Shown: positions 9,401 through 18,038 of the stretch, one piece after another | Position numbering within the stretch: position 1 is the first letter of the stretch | How the letters are laid out: every line of letters starts with the position of its first letter | Assembly: GCA_041689775.1 (NCBI GenBank) | Contig: JBDNFP010000231.1 | Coordinates: 1-41,217 of the forward strand | Length of the DNA stretch: 41,217 nt | Direction of reading: 5' to 3' | Source of the DNA: JBDNFP01 sp041689775 | Lineage (GTDB): Bacteria > Bacteroidota > Bacteroidia > Cytophagales > Spirosomataceae | Notes under the pieces: generated by a model | The model's database searches: none | What the model was told of the DNA's origin: nothing | Seen by the model: only the letters and a program-made list of their open reading frames with translations | Made by a program: the position numbers and the translations under genes

Positions 9401-9453
9401 AGCAGTTCCCTAAATCACGCGGATTCCAGTTGGGTGTAAATCTTTCTTTCTAA
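6430..9453 (+). CDS. SusC/RagA-type TonB-dependent outer-membrane transporter
   Basis: The protein has 1007 residues. A signal peptide ends near residue 36 (IGMVLAQ). It is followed by a CarboxypepD_reg-like domain (about 38-115, starting VTVSGVVTDAKGEGMPGV), the TonB-contact/plug start EEVVVVGYGTQKRKEISG (about 117-135), the plug domain with DPLYVVDGVPG and SAAIYGSRASNGVIIITTKRGK, and a beta-barrel to the C-terminal aromatic residue (GVNLSF). SusC proteins import oligomers or other large ligands with a SusD lid; susD follows after 91 bp. The first residues before the hydrophobic core are unusually long and polar. The substrate is not predictable here because no hydrolase genes accompany it. 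Confidence 0.95.
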   Translation: MMNYSYNVGRNRDHVGFTRLWQTALALLISIGMVLAQDVTVSGVVTDAKGEGMPGVAVTVKGTTRGANTDVEGNYSVSASASGTLVFSFVGYVGQEIPIGNRSTINIKLAEDTRALEEVVVVGYGTQKRKEISGTVSSINSKDFNSGFNANPLAAVQGKVAGLVISQTGSDPNATAVVRLRGVGSLSAGSDPLYVVDGVPGVPIQNISPNDIESIDVLRDASSAAIYGSRASNGVIIITTKRGKSGRASVDYNAFVGVDQIAKAPDYMNADEFRAATQKFGFNVGADDKKADTNWFDEITRKAIVQSHNLAFTGGTENFSYRASLGYLGQQGVVKKSNYERISARINLDQTALNGKLKISTSLSAILGNRDYVNYEAFSYSITNRPTDPVFTTDPAFQTASQAGYFERLGEFSIFNPVALIDGTSNQAKSVEYLGNLNLKYSITKDLVFGVNGALKGMDQQSSYYLTRVPKSGVAAQGLASRSTGPAYGGPTEDKLIEMTVNYTKTLGKLNLGVLGGYSYQDVTFNSFSARNNNFIADEISFNNLGSGAGLALGQRANDAVGSYQSNYKLVSFFGRATAAISEKYFATFSIRRDGSTKFGANNKWGVFPAASVGWTLSNEEFLNSVSAIDNLKLRVNYGQTGNSEGIAPYTTLALLGASSKYYDNGNWLPSYRPVQNPNPNLKWEVNENYGAGVDFSLFNYRLTGSMDYFVRNTRDLLYSISAPLSIRPIVPNILANVGSMRNQGLELSLDGLIIDKGDFKWQAIVAGATLKNEVVALSKGDFIASDAIFIGSDLGAATRGTSNVPFSIIRPGYPVGALWGAKVTGIDDQGKYIIEDFNGDGKIDENASDRTFIGNPLPKVTASMTNNFTYKNFNLSFLLNGNFGNKIYNAERMLYDRQVGRIPAENTLKSAVDSPIRDDRTGSIDYFVEDGSFVRLANFQMAYNIPVKGNTLSRAQVYISGNNLFVLTKFKGVDPELSTGNSNSGIYTKQQFPKSRGFQLGVNLSF

Positions 9454-9544
9454 GAAAAAATGGGGGATGAAAACTCTTCATTCCCTAAAACATCTTTAAT
9501 AAACAGTCTGTTAAGACGAAATAATAGCATAAAATCATATTAAA

Positions 9545-11020
9545 ATGAAAAAATCACTAACTTATCTTGCCCTGGCGGGAGCTATCACAATGGCTTCTTG
9601 TACCAACCTGGAAGAGTCAGTATACGGAGTAATTCCTCAGGAAGGATTCGGTAACACTCCCCAGCAGTTGGCCGCGCTTTTGGGTCCTGCTTATTCTAAC
9701 GTCCGGGATGCGTCCTGGCAATGGCACAATCACGAGGTAACCACCGACGTAATGATGGTGCCTACCCGTGGTGCTGACTGGTACGATGGAGGAAACTGGT
9801 TGAACTACCACCGTCACACCTGGTCGACCCTACACGGACCGATCAATGATATGTGGGGATGGATCTTCGAAGGTGGAATCAACACTATTAACCAATTAAT
9901 TCCCCAGGTAGAAGGTAACGCAAAAGCAGTTTCTGAATTGAAAGCTGTGCGAGCGTTTTACTACCTATTGGCGTTGGACCTTTTCGGTAACGTACCCATC
10001 ATCACAGAATCAGGTGCTGCTTCGGCTGCCACAAGAACCCGTGCTGAGGTGTATGCTTTCGTAGAAACAGAACTTAAGGCGGCTATTCCTAATCTGTCTA
10101 CCGATAAGACTTATGGTCGTATCAACCAATACGTAGCTCAGGGTCTTCTTGCGAAATTGTATCTTAATGCTCAGGTCTACAAAGGATCTCCCGAGTGGGC
10201 AAAGGCCGTTGCTGCATGTGACGCCGTAATTAGTTCAGGTAAGTATTCATTGGAGGCTAATTTCTTCTCTAACTTCACTACCCAAAATCAGGGATCTACC
10301 GAGAACGTTTGGGCAATTCCTTTCGATAAGAATCAGGCGGGTGGTATGACCATCGCGTATCGTACGCTGCACTATGAAAACAAAGCAACGTATGGCCTTG
10401 CTGATACCCCTTGGAATGGTTTCTGTTCTTTGGCTGATTTCTATAATTCCTTTGATAACAATGACCTCCGTAAACGGATGTTCATCACAGGTTCTCAGAA
10501 GTCTGCTTCAGGTACTCAGTTGAAGGATGCCCTAGGTAATGATCTTGTTTTTACAATTGATGTGCCAAAGGATGAAATGACTGCCAACGATGTAACATAT
10601 CAGGGTGCAGGTGCGCGGATGGGTAAATACGAAATCCAGACGAACAATGCTGTAACTGATCAGGACAACGACTGGGTAATGCTCCGTTTGGCCGACATTC
10701 ACTTAATGCGTGCTGAGGCAAAATTCCGCCTTGGTGACACACCGGGTGCATTGGCTGATGTCAACCCAATTCGTCAGCGCGCCGGACTAGCTCCTGCCAC
10801 TACGCTTACTTTGAATGCACTTCTTACCGAGCGTGGCCGTGAGCTAGCGTGGGAAGGATGGCGTCGTAACGATCTCGTTCGTTTCGGTAAGTTTACCGAA
10901 GTTGGAGGTAAGTTCACCAGTAAGTTTATGAAGAATCCTGCACCGCACACTGCGTTGTTCCCGATTCCTCAGCAGCGTATTGATGTAAACCCTGCTTTGA
11001 AGCAAAATCCAGGGTATTGA
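9545..11020 (+). CDS. SusD/RagB-type surface lipoprotein
   Basis: The protein has 491 residues. The lipobox MAS-C19 follows a short signal sequence, and NLEES after the Cys is acidic, as in surface-exported Bacteroidota lipoproteins. The TPR-like helical core is indicated by SELKAVRAFYYLLALDLFGN (about 128-147), AKLYLNAQVY and LADIHLMRAEAKFRLGD. The C-terminal SusD signature LTERGRELAWEGWRRNDLVRF (around 427-447) is clear. It forms the binding lid over the SusC barrel encoded just upstream. A strong terminator closes this two-gene unit. Confidence 0.95.
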   Translation: MKKSLTYLALAGAITMASCTNLEESVYGVIPQEGFGNTPQQLAALLGPAYSNVRDASWQWHNHEVTTDVMMVPTRGADWYDGGNWLNYHRHTWSTLHGPINDMWGWIFEGGINTINQLIPQVEGNAKAVSELKAVRAFYYLLALDLFGNVPIITESGAASAATRTRAEVYAFVETELKAAIPNLSTDKTYGRINQYVAQGLLAKLYLNAQVYKGSPEWAKAVAACDAVISSGKYSLEANFFSNFTTQNQGSTENVWAIPFDKNQAGGMTIAYRTLHYENKATYGLADTPWNGFCSLADFYNSFDNNDLRKRMFITGSQKSASGTQLKDALGNDLVFTIDVPKDEMTANDVTYQGAGARMGKYEIQTNNAVTDQDNDWVMLRLADIHLMRAEAKFRLGDTPGALADVNPIRQRAGLAPATTLTLNALLTERGRELAWEGWRRNDLVRFGKFTEVGGKFTSKFMKNPAPHTALFPIPQQRIDVNPALKQNPGY

Positions 11021-11041
11021 TACATCTGAATGAATTTTATT

Positions 11042-11080
11042 AACGGCAGGGGGAGTCATTTGACTCCCCCTGCCGTTTTA
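11042..11080 (+). terminator. Strong intrinsic terminator after susD
   Basis: A perfect 17-bp stem (AACGGCAGGGGGAGTCA at 11042-11058 with its reverse complement at 11061-11077) ends in TTTTATTG. It separates susCD from the UnbV/FG-GAP genes downstream. Confidence 0.93.
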
Positions 11081-11207
11081 TTGAATAGTAGAAGTTATCA
11101 GATTACCCTATCTGTATTAAAGGTTTTATCCTCATTACGTCGAATTATCGACTAATAGTGCAACTATACAGTCGGGATATTCCGTTAAAGATTGAGTGAA
11201 TAATTAG

Positions 11208-11215
11208 TAGTTTTG
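11208..11215 (+). promoter_or_regulatory. Bacteroidota -7 box for the first UnbV lipoprotein gene
   Basis: TAGTTTTG matches TAnnTTTG exactly. No clear TTTG -33 box lies 19-21 bp upstream. The predicted start is about 20 bases before ATG 11242, which supports that start over GTG 11215. Confidence 0.5.
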
Positions 11216-11241
11216 TGTTTTTGAAATTATCAGAAATCAGT

Positions 11242-14200
11242 ATGCGTATTTTCTTTTGGGGAGTCATAGGAGCCCTCCTTATCTTGTCAGGTTGTCAACG
11301 CTCTACCGATAAGCAACTTTTTGAATCAATGCCGTTTTCCGATACCGGGTTGGATTTCGAAAATAGAATTTTGGATAAGAAAGAGCTCAACATATTTAAC
11401 TACCGAAACTTTTATAATGGTGGGGGAGTAGCCATCGGCGATGTAAATGGAGACGGTTTAGCTGACATATACGCTACTTCTAACTTCGAAGCCAATAAAC
11501 TATTCCTTAATCGGGGTGAGTGGAAGTTTGATGATATTACGCAAGTGGCCGGAGTCGCCGGCGATAAAGCCTGGTCGACCGGAGCAACTTTTGCTGATGT
11601 AAATGGCGATGGCCTGATGGACATTTATGTTTGCAATGCCGGTAATGTGAAAGGGGATAGCCGGGGGAATGATCTCTTCATTAACCAGGGAAACGATGCC
11701 AATGGTATTCCTAGCTTTAAAGAATCTGCCGCTCAGTACGGCTTGGTCGACGGGGGCTTCTCTACCCACGCTGCATTCTTTGACTACGATCGGGATGGCG
11801 ACCTGGACATGTATCTTCTTAACAATAGTTTTACGCCCGTTGACAAGTTGGCTTACCAAAATTTCCGCGATCTGCGCGATCCACTGGGAGGCGATAAACT
11901 TTTTCGGAACGACGGTAGCCGGTTTACGGATGTGAGCGAAGAAGCCGGTATTTTTGGAAGTCTGATTGGATTTGGCTTAGGAATTACCGTAGGGGATGTC
12001 AATAACGATAATTGGCTGGATATCTATATTTCTAATGATTTCTACGAGCGCGATTATCTGTATATTAATCAGCAGAATGGTACCTTCAAAGAATCTCTCG
12101 TAAGCTACATGCCCCATATCAGCCTTTCGTCGATGGGTGCCGATATTGCCGATATCAACAACGATGGAAATCTTGACATTTTCGTGACCGATATGCTTCC
12201 CGAGAGCGACCAACGCCTCAAAACTACTTCGGTTTTTGAAGGACACGAACTCACCAAACTCAAAACCAGCCGTGACTACTGGCATCAGTACATGCGAAAC
12301 ATGCTCCACCTCAATAATGGGGATGGTACCTTCACGGAAGTAGGACAGATGGCAGGTGTACATGCCACCGATTGGAGTTGGGGAGCCCTTATTTTTGACA
12401 TGGATAGTGATGGCCAGAAAGATCTTTTTGTGGCCAACGGTATTGTGAAAAACCTAACCGATCAAGACTATGTGGCCTTTCTTGCCGATCAGAATAATAT
12501 TCAGGCCATGATAGAGGGTCGTATGAAGTTCGACTACCGCGAGTTTGTGGATATGATCAGCTCAACGCCAATTGCTAACTATGCATTCCGCAACAAAGGT
12601 AACCTTGAATTTGAAAATGATGCCCGAGATTGGGGTCTTGGCAAGCCAGGTTTTTCAAACGGTTCGGCCTACGGAGATCTTGATAATGATGGTGACCTTG
12701 ATTTGATTGTCAATAATAACAACGATAAGCTGGGAGTTTATAAAAACAATTCCGTAGAGCGTTTTAATAAGCACTTTCTTCGGGTTAAGTTAGAAGGCAA
12801 GGGGGCCAATCCTAATGCTATCGGGGCCAAAGTGTTTGTGCACCAAAAAGGTGGCTCGCAGTACTTACAACAGATGCCTAACCGGGGCTTTCAGTCGTCC
12901 AGTGATCTCACGTTGGTATTTGGTCTAAACAGCACCACCGCCATCGACTCGCTCGTTGTGATTTGGCCCGACGATAAAAAACAACTCATCCGTACGCCCA
13001 AGGCTGATAACACGCTCACGCTACGCTATGCCGAAGCTAATGATATCTGGAAGGCTATTCCCAAGCCGGAAATCAACACTCCGATTGTCGATATTACAGC
13101 CAAAACCAATCTCAACTTTGTTCATCAGGAAAATGACTTCGTGGATTATGATCGGGATGGATTATTGAAGCAGCAATACTCTACTCAGGGTCCGGCGCTG
13201 GCCGTAGGAGATGTAAACGGCGACGGCCTGGATGATGTGTACTTTGGAGGGGCCGCCGGGCATGAAAGTAAGCTGCATATCCAAATGGCAAATGGTACCT
13301 TTAAATCGACTTCACAGGCGGCTTTTAGACAAGCGGTTGCCTCGGAGGAGGTTTCAGCCTTGTTTTTCGATGCCGACGGTGATAAAGATCTGGATCTTTA
13401 CGTGGTGACGGGCGGGAATGAGTTTGTGGAGAAGAATCCGGTTTTACAAGATCGGCTATACCGCAACGACGGGAAGGGGAACTTTACGTACGATGCGAGT
13501 GCTTTACCAATTTTATTTGATAGCGGTGCTAGTGTAGCTGCGGCGGACTTCGATAAGGACGGAGACCTCGATCTGTTCGTTGGTACGCGCCTTATTCCCG
13601 GTCAGTACGGGTACGATCCATTAAGTAGGTTACTGGTGAACGATGGCAAAGGCAAGTTTTCTGATCAATCGACCAACAAGCTATCTCAGCTGAGTGATCT
13701 GGGGATGGTTACCGATGCCTGTTGGCAAGACCTTGATGGGGATACCTACCCGGATTTGATTGTTGTGGGTGACTGGATGCCGGTGACCATTTACCAGAAT
13801 GAAAAAGGGCAAAAGCTGACCCGCCTCGATATCCCGTCGCTGATGAAAAGTAACGGCTGGTGGAACTCCATTTATCCCACCGATATTGACGGCGACGGCG
13901 ACCTGGATTTTGTGATTGGTAACCTCGGTAAGAATACGAAAATTGTGGCCTCAGAAGACCGACCAGCCCAATTGTATACCAATGACTTCGATCGGAGTGG
14001 CACCGTGGAGCAGATTATTACCTGTTACGGTACCGATGGTCGTAGCTATCCCATGGTCTTGAAGCCCGATCTGCAAAAAGTACTTCCGGTTATCAAGAAA
14101 CGCTACGTAAAGCACTCGAACTACGCCGGGAGAACCATTGATGAGTTATTTACCGCCGAGCAAATGCGGGGCGTTGTCAAGAAGGTGGTGTATACCCCCA

Positions 14201-14589
14201 CTACTTCGGTCTTGATCAACAATGGTAACTTTACCTTTGATTTGCAGGCACTACCCATGGAGGCGCAACTGTCGCCGGTGTATGGTACCATAGCCTTCGA
14301 TTACAACCTGGATGGACAGAAAGATCTGCTTTTAACCGGGAATTTCTACGATGTATTACCCGAAATCGGACGCTATGATTCCAATTATGGCTTGGTGCTC
14401 CGTGGTCAGGGGAAAGGCAAGTACACCAAGGTAGCTCCTTTTGAGTCGGGCTTTAAGGTAGACGGTCAGGTGCGAAAAATGCAATTGGTCCGCGGGGCCA
14501 ATGGTCAGCAAATGGTTGTACTGGCTAAAAACAACGACAAGGCCCAACTATTTTTGCTGCCTCAGGCTACCACCACCGTACCGCAATAA
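11242..14589 (+). CDS. FG-GAP/VCBS repeat lipoprotein with UnbV/ASPIC domain, paralogue 1
   Basis: This is a 1115-residue lipoprotein (LILSG-C18) of the CRTAC1-like kind. Its first half has seven or more calcium-loop FG-GAP repeats (for example GDVNGDGLADIY, DYDRDGDLDMY, DLDNDGDLDLIV), expected to form a beta-propeller. A UnbV/ASPIC domain follows at about 510-590 (NAIGAKVFVHQKGG, then DSLVVIWPDDKK). A second repeat set fills the C-terminal half (DADGDKDLDLYVVTGG, DIDGDGDLDFVIGN). Role unknown; such proteins are extracytoplasmic and bind Ca2+ through DxDxDGxxD loops. GTG 11215 would add nine residues, but ATG 11242 directly precedes the signal sequence. It opens a run of three paralogues. Confidence 0.88.
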   Translation: MRIFFWGVIGALLILSGCQRSTDKQLFESMPFSDTGLDFENRILDKKELNIFNYRNFYNGGGVAIGDVNGDGLADIYATSNFEANKLFLNRGEWKFDDITQVAGVAGDKAWSTGATFADVNGDGLMDIYVCNAGNVKGDSRGNDLFINQGNDANGIPSFKESAAQYGLVDGGFSTHAAFFDYDRDGDLDMYLLNNSFTPVDKLAYQNFRDLRDPLGGDKLFRNDGSRFTDVSEEAGIFGSLIGFGLGITVGDVNNDNWLDIYISNDFYERDYLYINQQNGTFKESLVSYMPHISLSSMGADIADINNDGNLDIFVTDMLPESDQRLKTTSVFEGHELTKLKTSRDYWHQYMRNMLHLNNGDGTFTEVGQMAGVHATDWSWGALIFDMDSDGQKDLFVANGIVKNLTDQDYVAFLADQNNIQAMIEGRMKFDYREFVDMISSTPIANYAFRNKGNLEFENDARDWGLGKPGFSNGSAYGDLDNDGDLDLIVNNNNDKLGVYKNNSVERFNKHFLRVKLEGKGANPNAIGAKVFVHQKGGSQYLQQMPNRGFQSSSDLTLVFGLNSTTAIDSLVVIWPDDKKQLIRTPKADNTLTLRYAEANDIWKAIPKPEINTPIVDITAKTNLNFVHQENDFVDYDRDGLLKQQYSTQGPALAVGDVNGDGLDDVYFGGAAGHESKLHIQMANGTFKSTSQAAFRQAVASEEVSALFFDADGDKDLDLYVVTGGNEFVEKNPVLQDRLYRNDGKGNFTYDASALPILFDSGASVAAADFDKDGDLDLFVGTRLIPGQYGYDPLSRLLVNDGKGKFSDQSTNKLSQLSDLGMVTDACWQDLDGDTYPDLIVVGDWMPVTIYQNEKGQKLTRLDIPSLMKSNGWWNSIYPTDIDGDGDLDFVIGNLGKNTKIVASEDRPAQLYTNDFDRSGTVEQIITCYGTDGRSYPMVLKPDLQKVLPVIKKRYVKHSNYAGRTIDELFTAEQMRGVVKKVVYTPTTSVLINNGNFTFDLQALPMEAQLSPVYGTIAFDYNLDGQKDLLLTGNFYDVLPEIGRYDSNYGLVLRGQGKGKYTKVAPFESGFKVDGQVRKMQLVRGANGQQMVVLAKNNDKAQLFLLPQATTTVPQ

Positions 14590-14667
14590 TCGAAATCAGA
14601 GTCACCCTCTGTTCCGGTTTGCCGGAGAAGCATTCAGAACTATTATTTTATATTGTTTACTACTTGT

Positions 14668-17600
14668 ATGTCAGGTCAATATAGTTTTAAAAATAGAATA
14701 GTTGCACTAGCTACCTTTGCGGGAAGCTTTGCATTTTTGGTAGGTATTACTGGTTGTCAGGATGTCGGTACTAATCAGAAAGAATATACCGGGGAGCCAC
14801 TATTTCAGCGACTTAGCCCGGAAATAAGCGGAATTAGTTTTGCCAATGAGGTAGTCAACACTAAGGAGTTTAATTTTCTTGACTACCTCTACTTCTACAA
14901 TGGTGGTGGGGTGGCCGCGGGCGATATTAACAACGACGGTCTCACGGATCTGTACTTTGTGTCTAATCAAGGTAAAAATCAATTGTACCTGAATAGAGGT
15001 AATTTTAAGTTCGAGGAAATTTCAATTAAAGCAGGTGTCGCCGGTAGTGCTTCCTGGCAAACCGGCGTGACAATGGCGGATGTAAACGGCGACGGTTTTA
15101 TTGATCTTTACGTATCAGCGGTCAGTAATTATAAAGGGCTAACCGGAAAAAACGAGTTGTACATCAATAACGGTGACGATACCGGTAATGGCCCAACCTT
15201 TACCGAACGGGCAAAAGAATACGGACTTGATTTTGAAGGGTTCTCAACCCAGGCAGCATTCTTTGATTACGATCACGATGGCGATTTGGATGTGTATTTA
15301 CTTACGCACGCCGTACACAATTCACTTTCTTACGGCCGAGTATCTACCCGAACACTTTCCCGGGATAAGGAAGCCGGCGATTATTTATTCAGAAATGAGG
15401 GGGGCAAACGCTTTACGGACGTAAGTGAAAAGGCCGGTATCTACGCTGCCCCCATGGGCTACGGATTGGGTATTTCGGTGGGTGACCTGAACGACGATGG
15501 CTGGGAAGATATCTACGTAGCTAATGATTTTCACGAAGACGACTACTACTACATTAATAATCAGAACGGAACCTTTACGGAGGCACTACGCGATCACTTC
15601 AAGCACACGAGTAAGTTCTCCATGGGTAACGACATGGCGGATGTCAATAACGACGGTTTGTTAGACGTCGTGACGATGGATATGTACCCCGAAGACCCGG
15701 CGGTGGAAAAGGCTTCAGCCGGAGAAGATCCGTTGGATGTGTATTTGTACAAATTACAGTACGGATTCTACAACCAATACACCCGGAATACTTTACAGAT
15801 TAACCTGGGAGGAAAGAAATTTAGCGACGTTGGGGCTATGGCCGGGATAGCCGCCACCGATTGGAGCTGGTCGCCGTTACTGGCTGACTACGACAATGAT
15901 GGAATCAAGGACCTTTTTATCTCCAATGGTATTGCCCGGCGGCCCAATGATCTGGAATACGTAAAATTTGTATCGAGCCCGCAGGTATCGATGCAGGTAG
16001 TGAAGCGGGAAACGCTGGATCGGGAGATGATCAAAGGGATGCCCGACGGCAAAGTACATAACTACCTGTACAAAGGCACGGACAGCCTGCAATTCATTGA
16101 TAGGTCGTTGGCGTGGGGTTTTGATGCCGAAAACTACTCTAACGGGGCCGTGTACGCTGACTTGGACAACGACGGCGATCTTGATTTAATCACCAATAAT
16201 ATCAATGAGCTTGCCGGAATTTACCAAAACCAGGCGGAGAAAACGGAGAAGAATAACTATCTGAAAGTAATCCTGAAAGGAGACAAGCTCAACACATTCG
16301 GAGTAGGAGCGAAGGTGTACGTAAAGACCGCGACCGGCTGGCAGTACCAGCACAATATGCCTACCCGAGGCTTTATGTCTTCCGTCGAACCGTGGATTAC
16401 CATGGGTCTTGGCAAAAATACGGTAATTGATTCAGTGGCGGTAGTTTGGCCCGATCAAAAAGCCGAAATAAGAACGGCCGTTAAGCCTAACCAAACGCTT
16501 ACGTTCAAGCAAACAGAGGCAAAGAGCAGCTTCGCTCTGCGAAAAAATAAAACTACCCTCTTTGAGGATATTACTGACGCTACTATTCTGGATTACAAGC
16601 ACGCAGAAAACTCGTATTTCGATTTTACCCGGGAGCCCATGATGCCCTTCAAGGTATCCACCGAAGGCCCCGCCATGGCTATTGCCGACATCAATGGGGA
16701 TGGTCTGGATGATATGTATCTGGGAGGGGCCAAGCTCCAACCCGGTCAGATTTATCTGCAAGAGGTAGGCGGGAAGTGGACGCGAATGAATGAATTGGCC
16801 CTACGACAAGATACCTTGTACGAAGACGTGGATGCGGTGTTTTTTGACGCTGATAACGACAAAGATCTTGATCTGTACGTGGTGAGTGGAGGTAACGAGT
16901 TTTTTGGGGAAGCCCCCGCTTTACTCGACCGCCTGTACCGAAACGACGGAAAAGGAAACTTCCTGCGTGACACGAAGGCTTTGCCTGCTATGTATACCAA
17001 TAAGGGCTGCGTAGTACCTTTTGATTACGATAAAGACGGTGATATCGATCTTTTTGTGGGAGGACGCGTAACGGCATATAGCTACGGTGCCACCCCCGAT
17101 TCTTATTTGCTGATTAATGATGGGAAAGGGAATTTTAGCGATCAGACGGTAGCCCTGGCACCCGAGCTACGGAAAGCTGGGATGGTTACGGATGGCTCGT
17201 GGAGCGATATTGATGGCGACGGCGATGCTGACCTGCTGGTAGTAGGCGATTGGATGTCGGTGAAAGTATTTGAAAATAAAGCCGGAAAACTAGTCCCAAA
17301 AGAAACAGATCTCGATGGTCGCACTGGCTTTTGGCAATCGATCGAAAAGGCCGACTTGGACGGCGATGGCGACGAAGATTTTGTGGTAGGTAACATGGGT
17401 ACCAATACCAAATTTCGTCGGGGAGAAGGCGGTAAAATACGGATGTACGCCGGGGACTTCCTGGGTGTAAACAAAACGGACCAACTGTTGGCGTACAGCG
17501 TAGAAGATCTGTTTTACCCCGTTTCCCTGAAAGATGAGATTGGGAAATCGATTCCGTACATCAACCAACGCTTTCCGAATTACCGTGACTTCTCAGGCAA

Positions 17601-18033
17601 GACCATTGAAAAGATATTTAAGTCCAATGAGCTGGACATGGCCGAGCTGAAAGAGGTCAATACCTTTGAAACCGCCTGGATCGAGAATAAAGGCAAAGGT
17701 GAGTTTGTGATGCATGCGCTACCCTATATGTCTCAGGTTTCCAAAGTGTTTGCGATTGATATAGCAGACATTAATGGAGATAAGCTTCCGGATATCATTC
17801 TGGGAGGAAACTTCTATAACGTAAGTACGTACCAAGGCCGATACGATGCCAGCTACGGCGTAATCCTGCAAAACGAAGGCAAAGGAAAATGGAAAACGTT
17901 ACTACCAACCGAAACGGGTTTCTTGCTCGATGGAGAAATCAGGCATATCAAAACGATCAGAACGGCTACGGGCATCTCATACGCCGTAGTCCGGAACAAC
18001 GATACGCCACTCTTTTTTCAACCCAAACAATAG
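14668..18033 (+). CDS. FG-GAP/VCBS repeat lipoprotein with UnbV/ASPIC domain, paralogue 2
   Basis: This 1121-residue protein has the same order as its upstream neighbour: signal sequence, lipobox GIT-G-C30, FG-GAP repeats starting FYNGGGVAAGDINNDGLTDLY, a UnbV/ASPIC segment (FGVGAKVYVKTATG, then DSVAVVWPDQKAE) and a second FG-GAP half. The C-terminal ending EIRHIKTIRTATG matches the corresponding ends of paralogues 1 and 3. A TTG start at 14653 is possible, but ATG 14668 fits better. It lies 78 bp after paralogue 1 with no terminator seen between, and 5 bp before paralogue 3, so an operon is likely. Function unknown. Confidence 0.88.
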   Translation: MSGQYSFKNRIVALATFAGSFAFLVGITGCQDVGTNQKEYTGEPLFQRLSPEISGISFANEVVNTKEFNFLDYLYFYNGGGVAAGDINNDGLTDLYFVSNQGKNQLYLNRGNFKFEEISIKAGVAGSASWQTGVTMADVNGDGFIDLYVSAVSNYKGLTGKNELYINNGDDTGNGPTFTERAKEYGLDFEGFSTQAAFFDYDHDGDLDVYLLTHAVHNSLSYGRVSTRTLSRDKEAGDYLFRNEGGKRFTDVSEKAGIYAAPMGYGLGISVGDLNDDGWEDIYVANDFHEDDYYYINNQNGTFTEALRDHFKHTSKFSMGNDMADVNNDGLLDVVTMDMYPEDPAVEKASAGEDPLDVYLYKLQYGFYNQYTRNTLQINLGGKKFSDVGAMAGIAATDWSWSPLLADYDNDGIKDLFISNGIARRPNDLEYVKFVSSPQVSMQVVKRETLDREMIKGMPDGKVHNYLYKGTDSLQFIDRSLAWGFDAENYSNGAVYADLDNDGDLDLITNNINELAGIYQNQAEKTEKNNYLKVILKGDKLNTFGVGAKVYVKTATGWQYQHNMPTRGFMSSVEPWITMGLGKNTVIDSVAVVWPDQKAEIRTAVKPNQTLTFKQTEAKSSFALRKNKTTLFEDITDATILDYKHAENSYFDFTREPMMPFKVSTEGPAMAIADINGDGLDDMYLGGAKLQPGQIYLQEVGGKWTRMNELALRQDTLYEDVDAVFFDADNDKDLDLYVVSGGNEFFGEAPALLDRLYRNDGKGNFLRDTKALPAMYTNKGCVVPFDYDKDGDIDLFVGGRVTAYSYGATPDSYLLINDGKGNFSDQTVALAPELRKAGMVTDGSWSDIDGDGDADLLVVGDWMSVKVFENKAGKLVPKETDLDGRTGFWQSIEKADLDGDGDEDFVVGNMGTNTKFRRGEGGKIRMYAGDFLGVNKTDQLLAYSVEDLFYPVSLKDEIGKSIPYINQRFPNYRDFSGKTIEKIFKSNELDMAELKEVNTFETAWIENKGKGEFVMHALPYMSQVSKVFAIDIADINGDKLPDIILGGNFYNVSTYQGRYDASYGVILQNEGKGKWKTLLPTETGFLLDGEIRHIKTIRTATGISYAVVRNNDTPLFFQPKQ

Positions 18034-18038
18034 AGACT

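Noticed and set aside
6430..11020. Classical polysaccharide utilisation locus
   Set aside because: SusC and SusD are present, but no glycoside hydrolase, lyase, sulfatase or hybrid sensor was found among the genes in the window.
17889..18038. 50-residue extension of the third UnbV lipoprotein
   Set aside because: It overlaps the coding end of the second paralogue in another frame and would bury the lipoprotein signal sequence.
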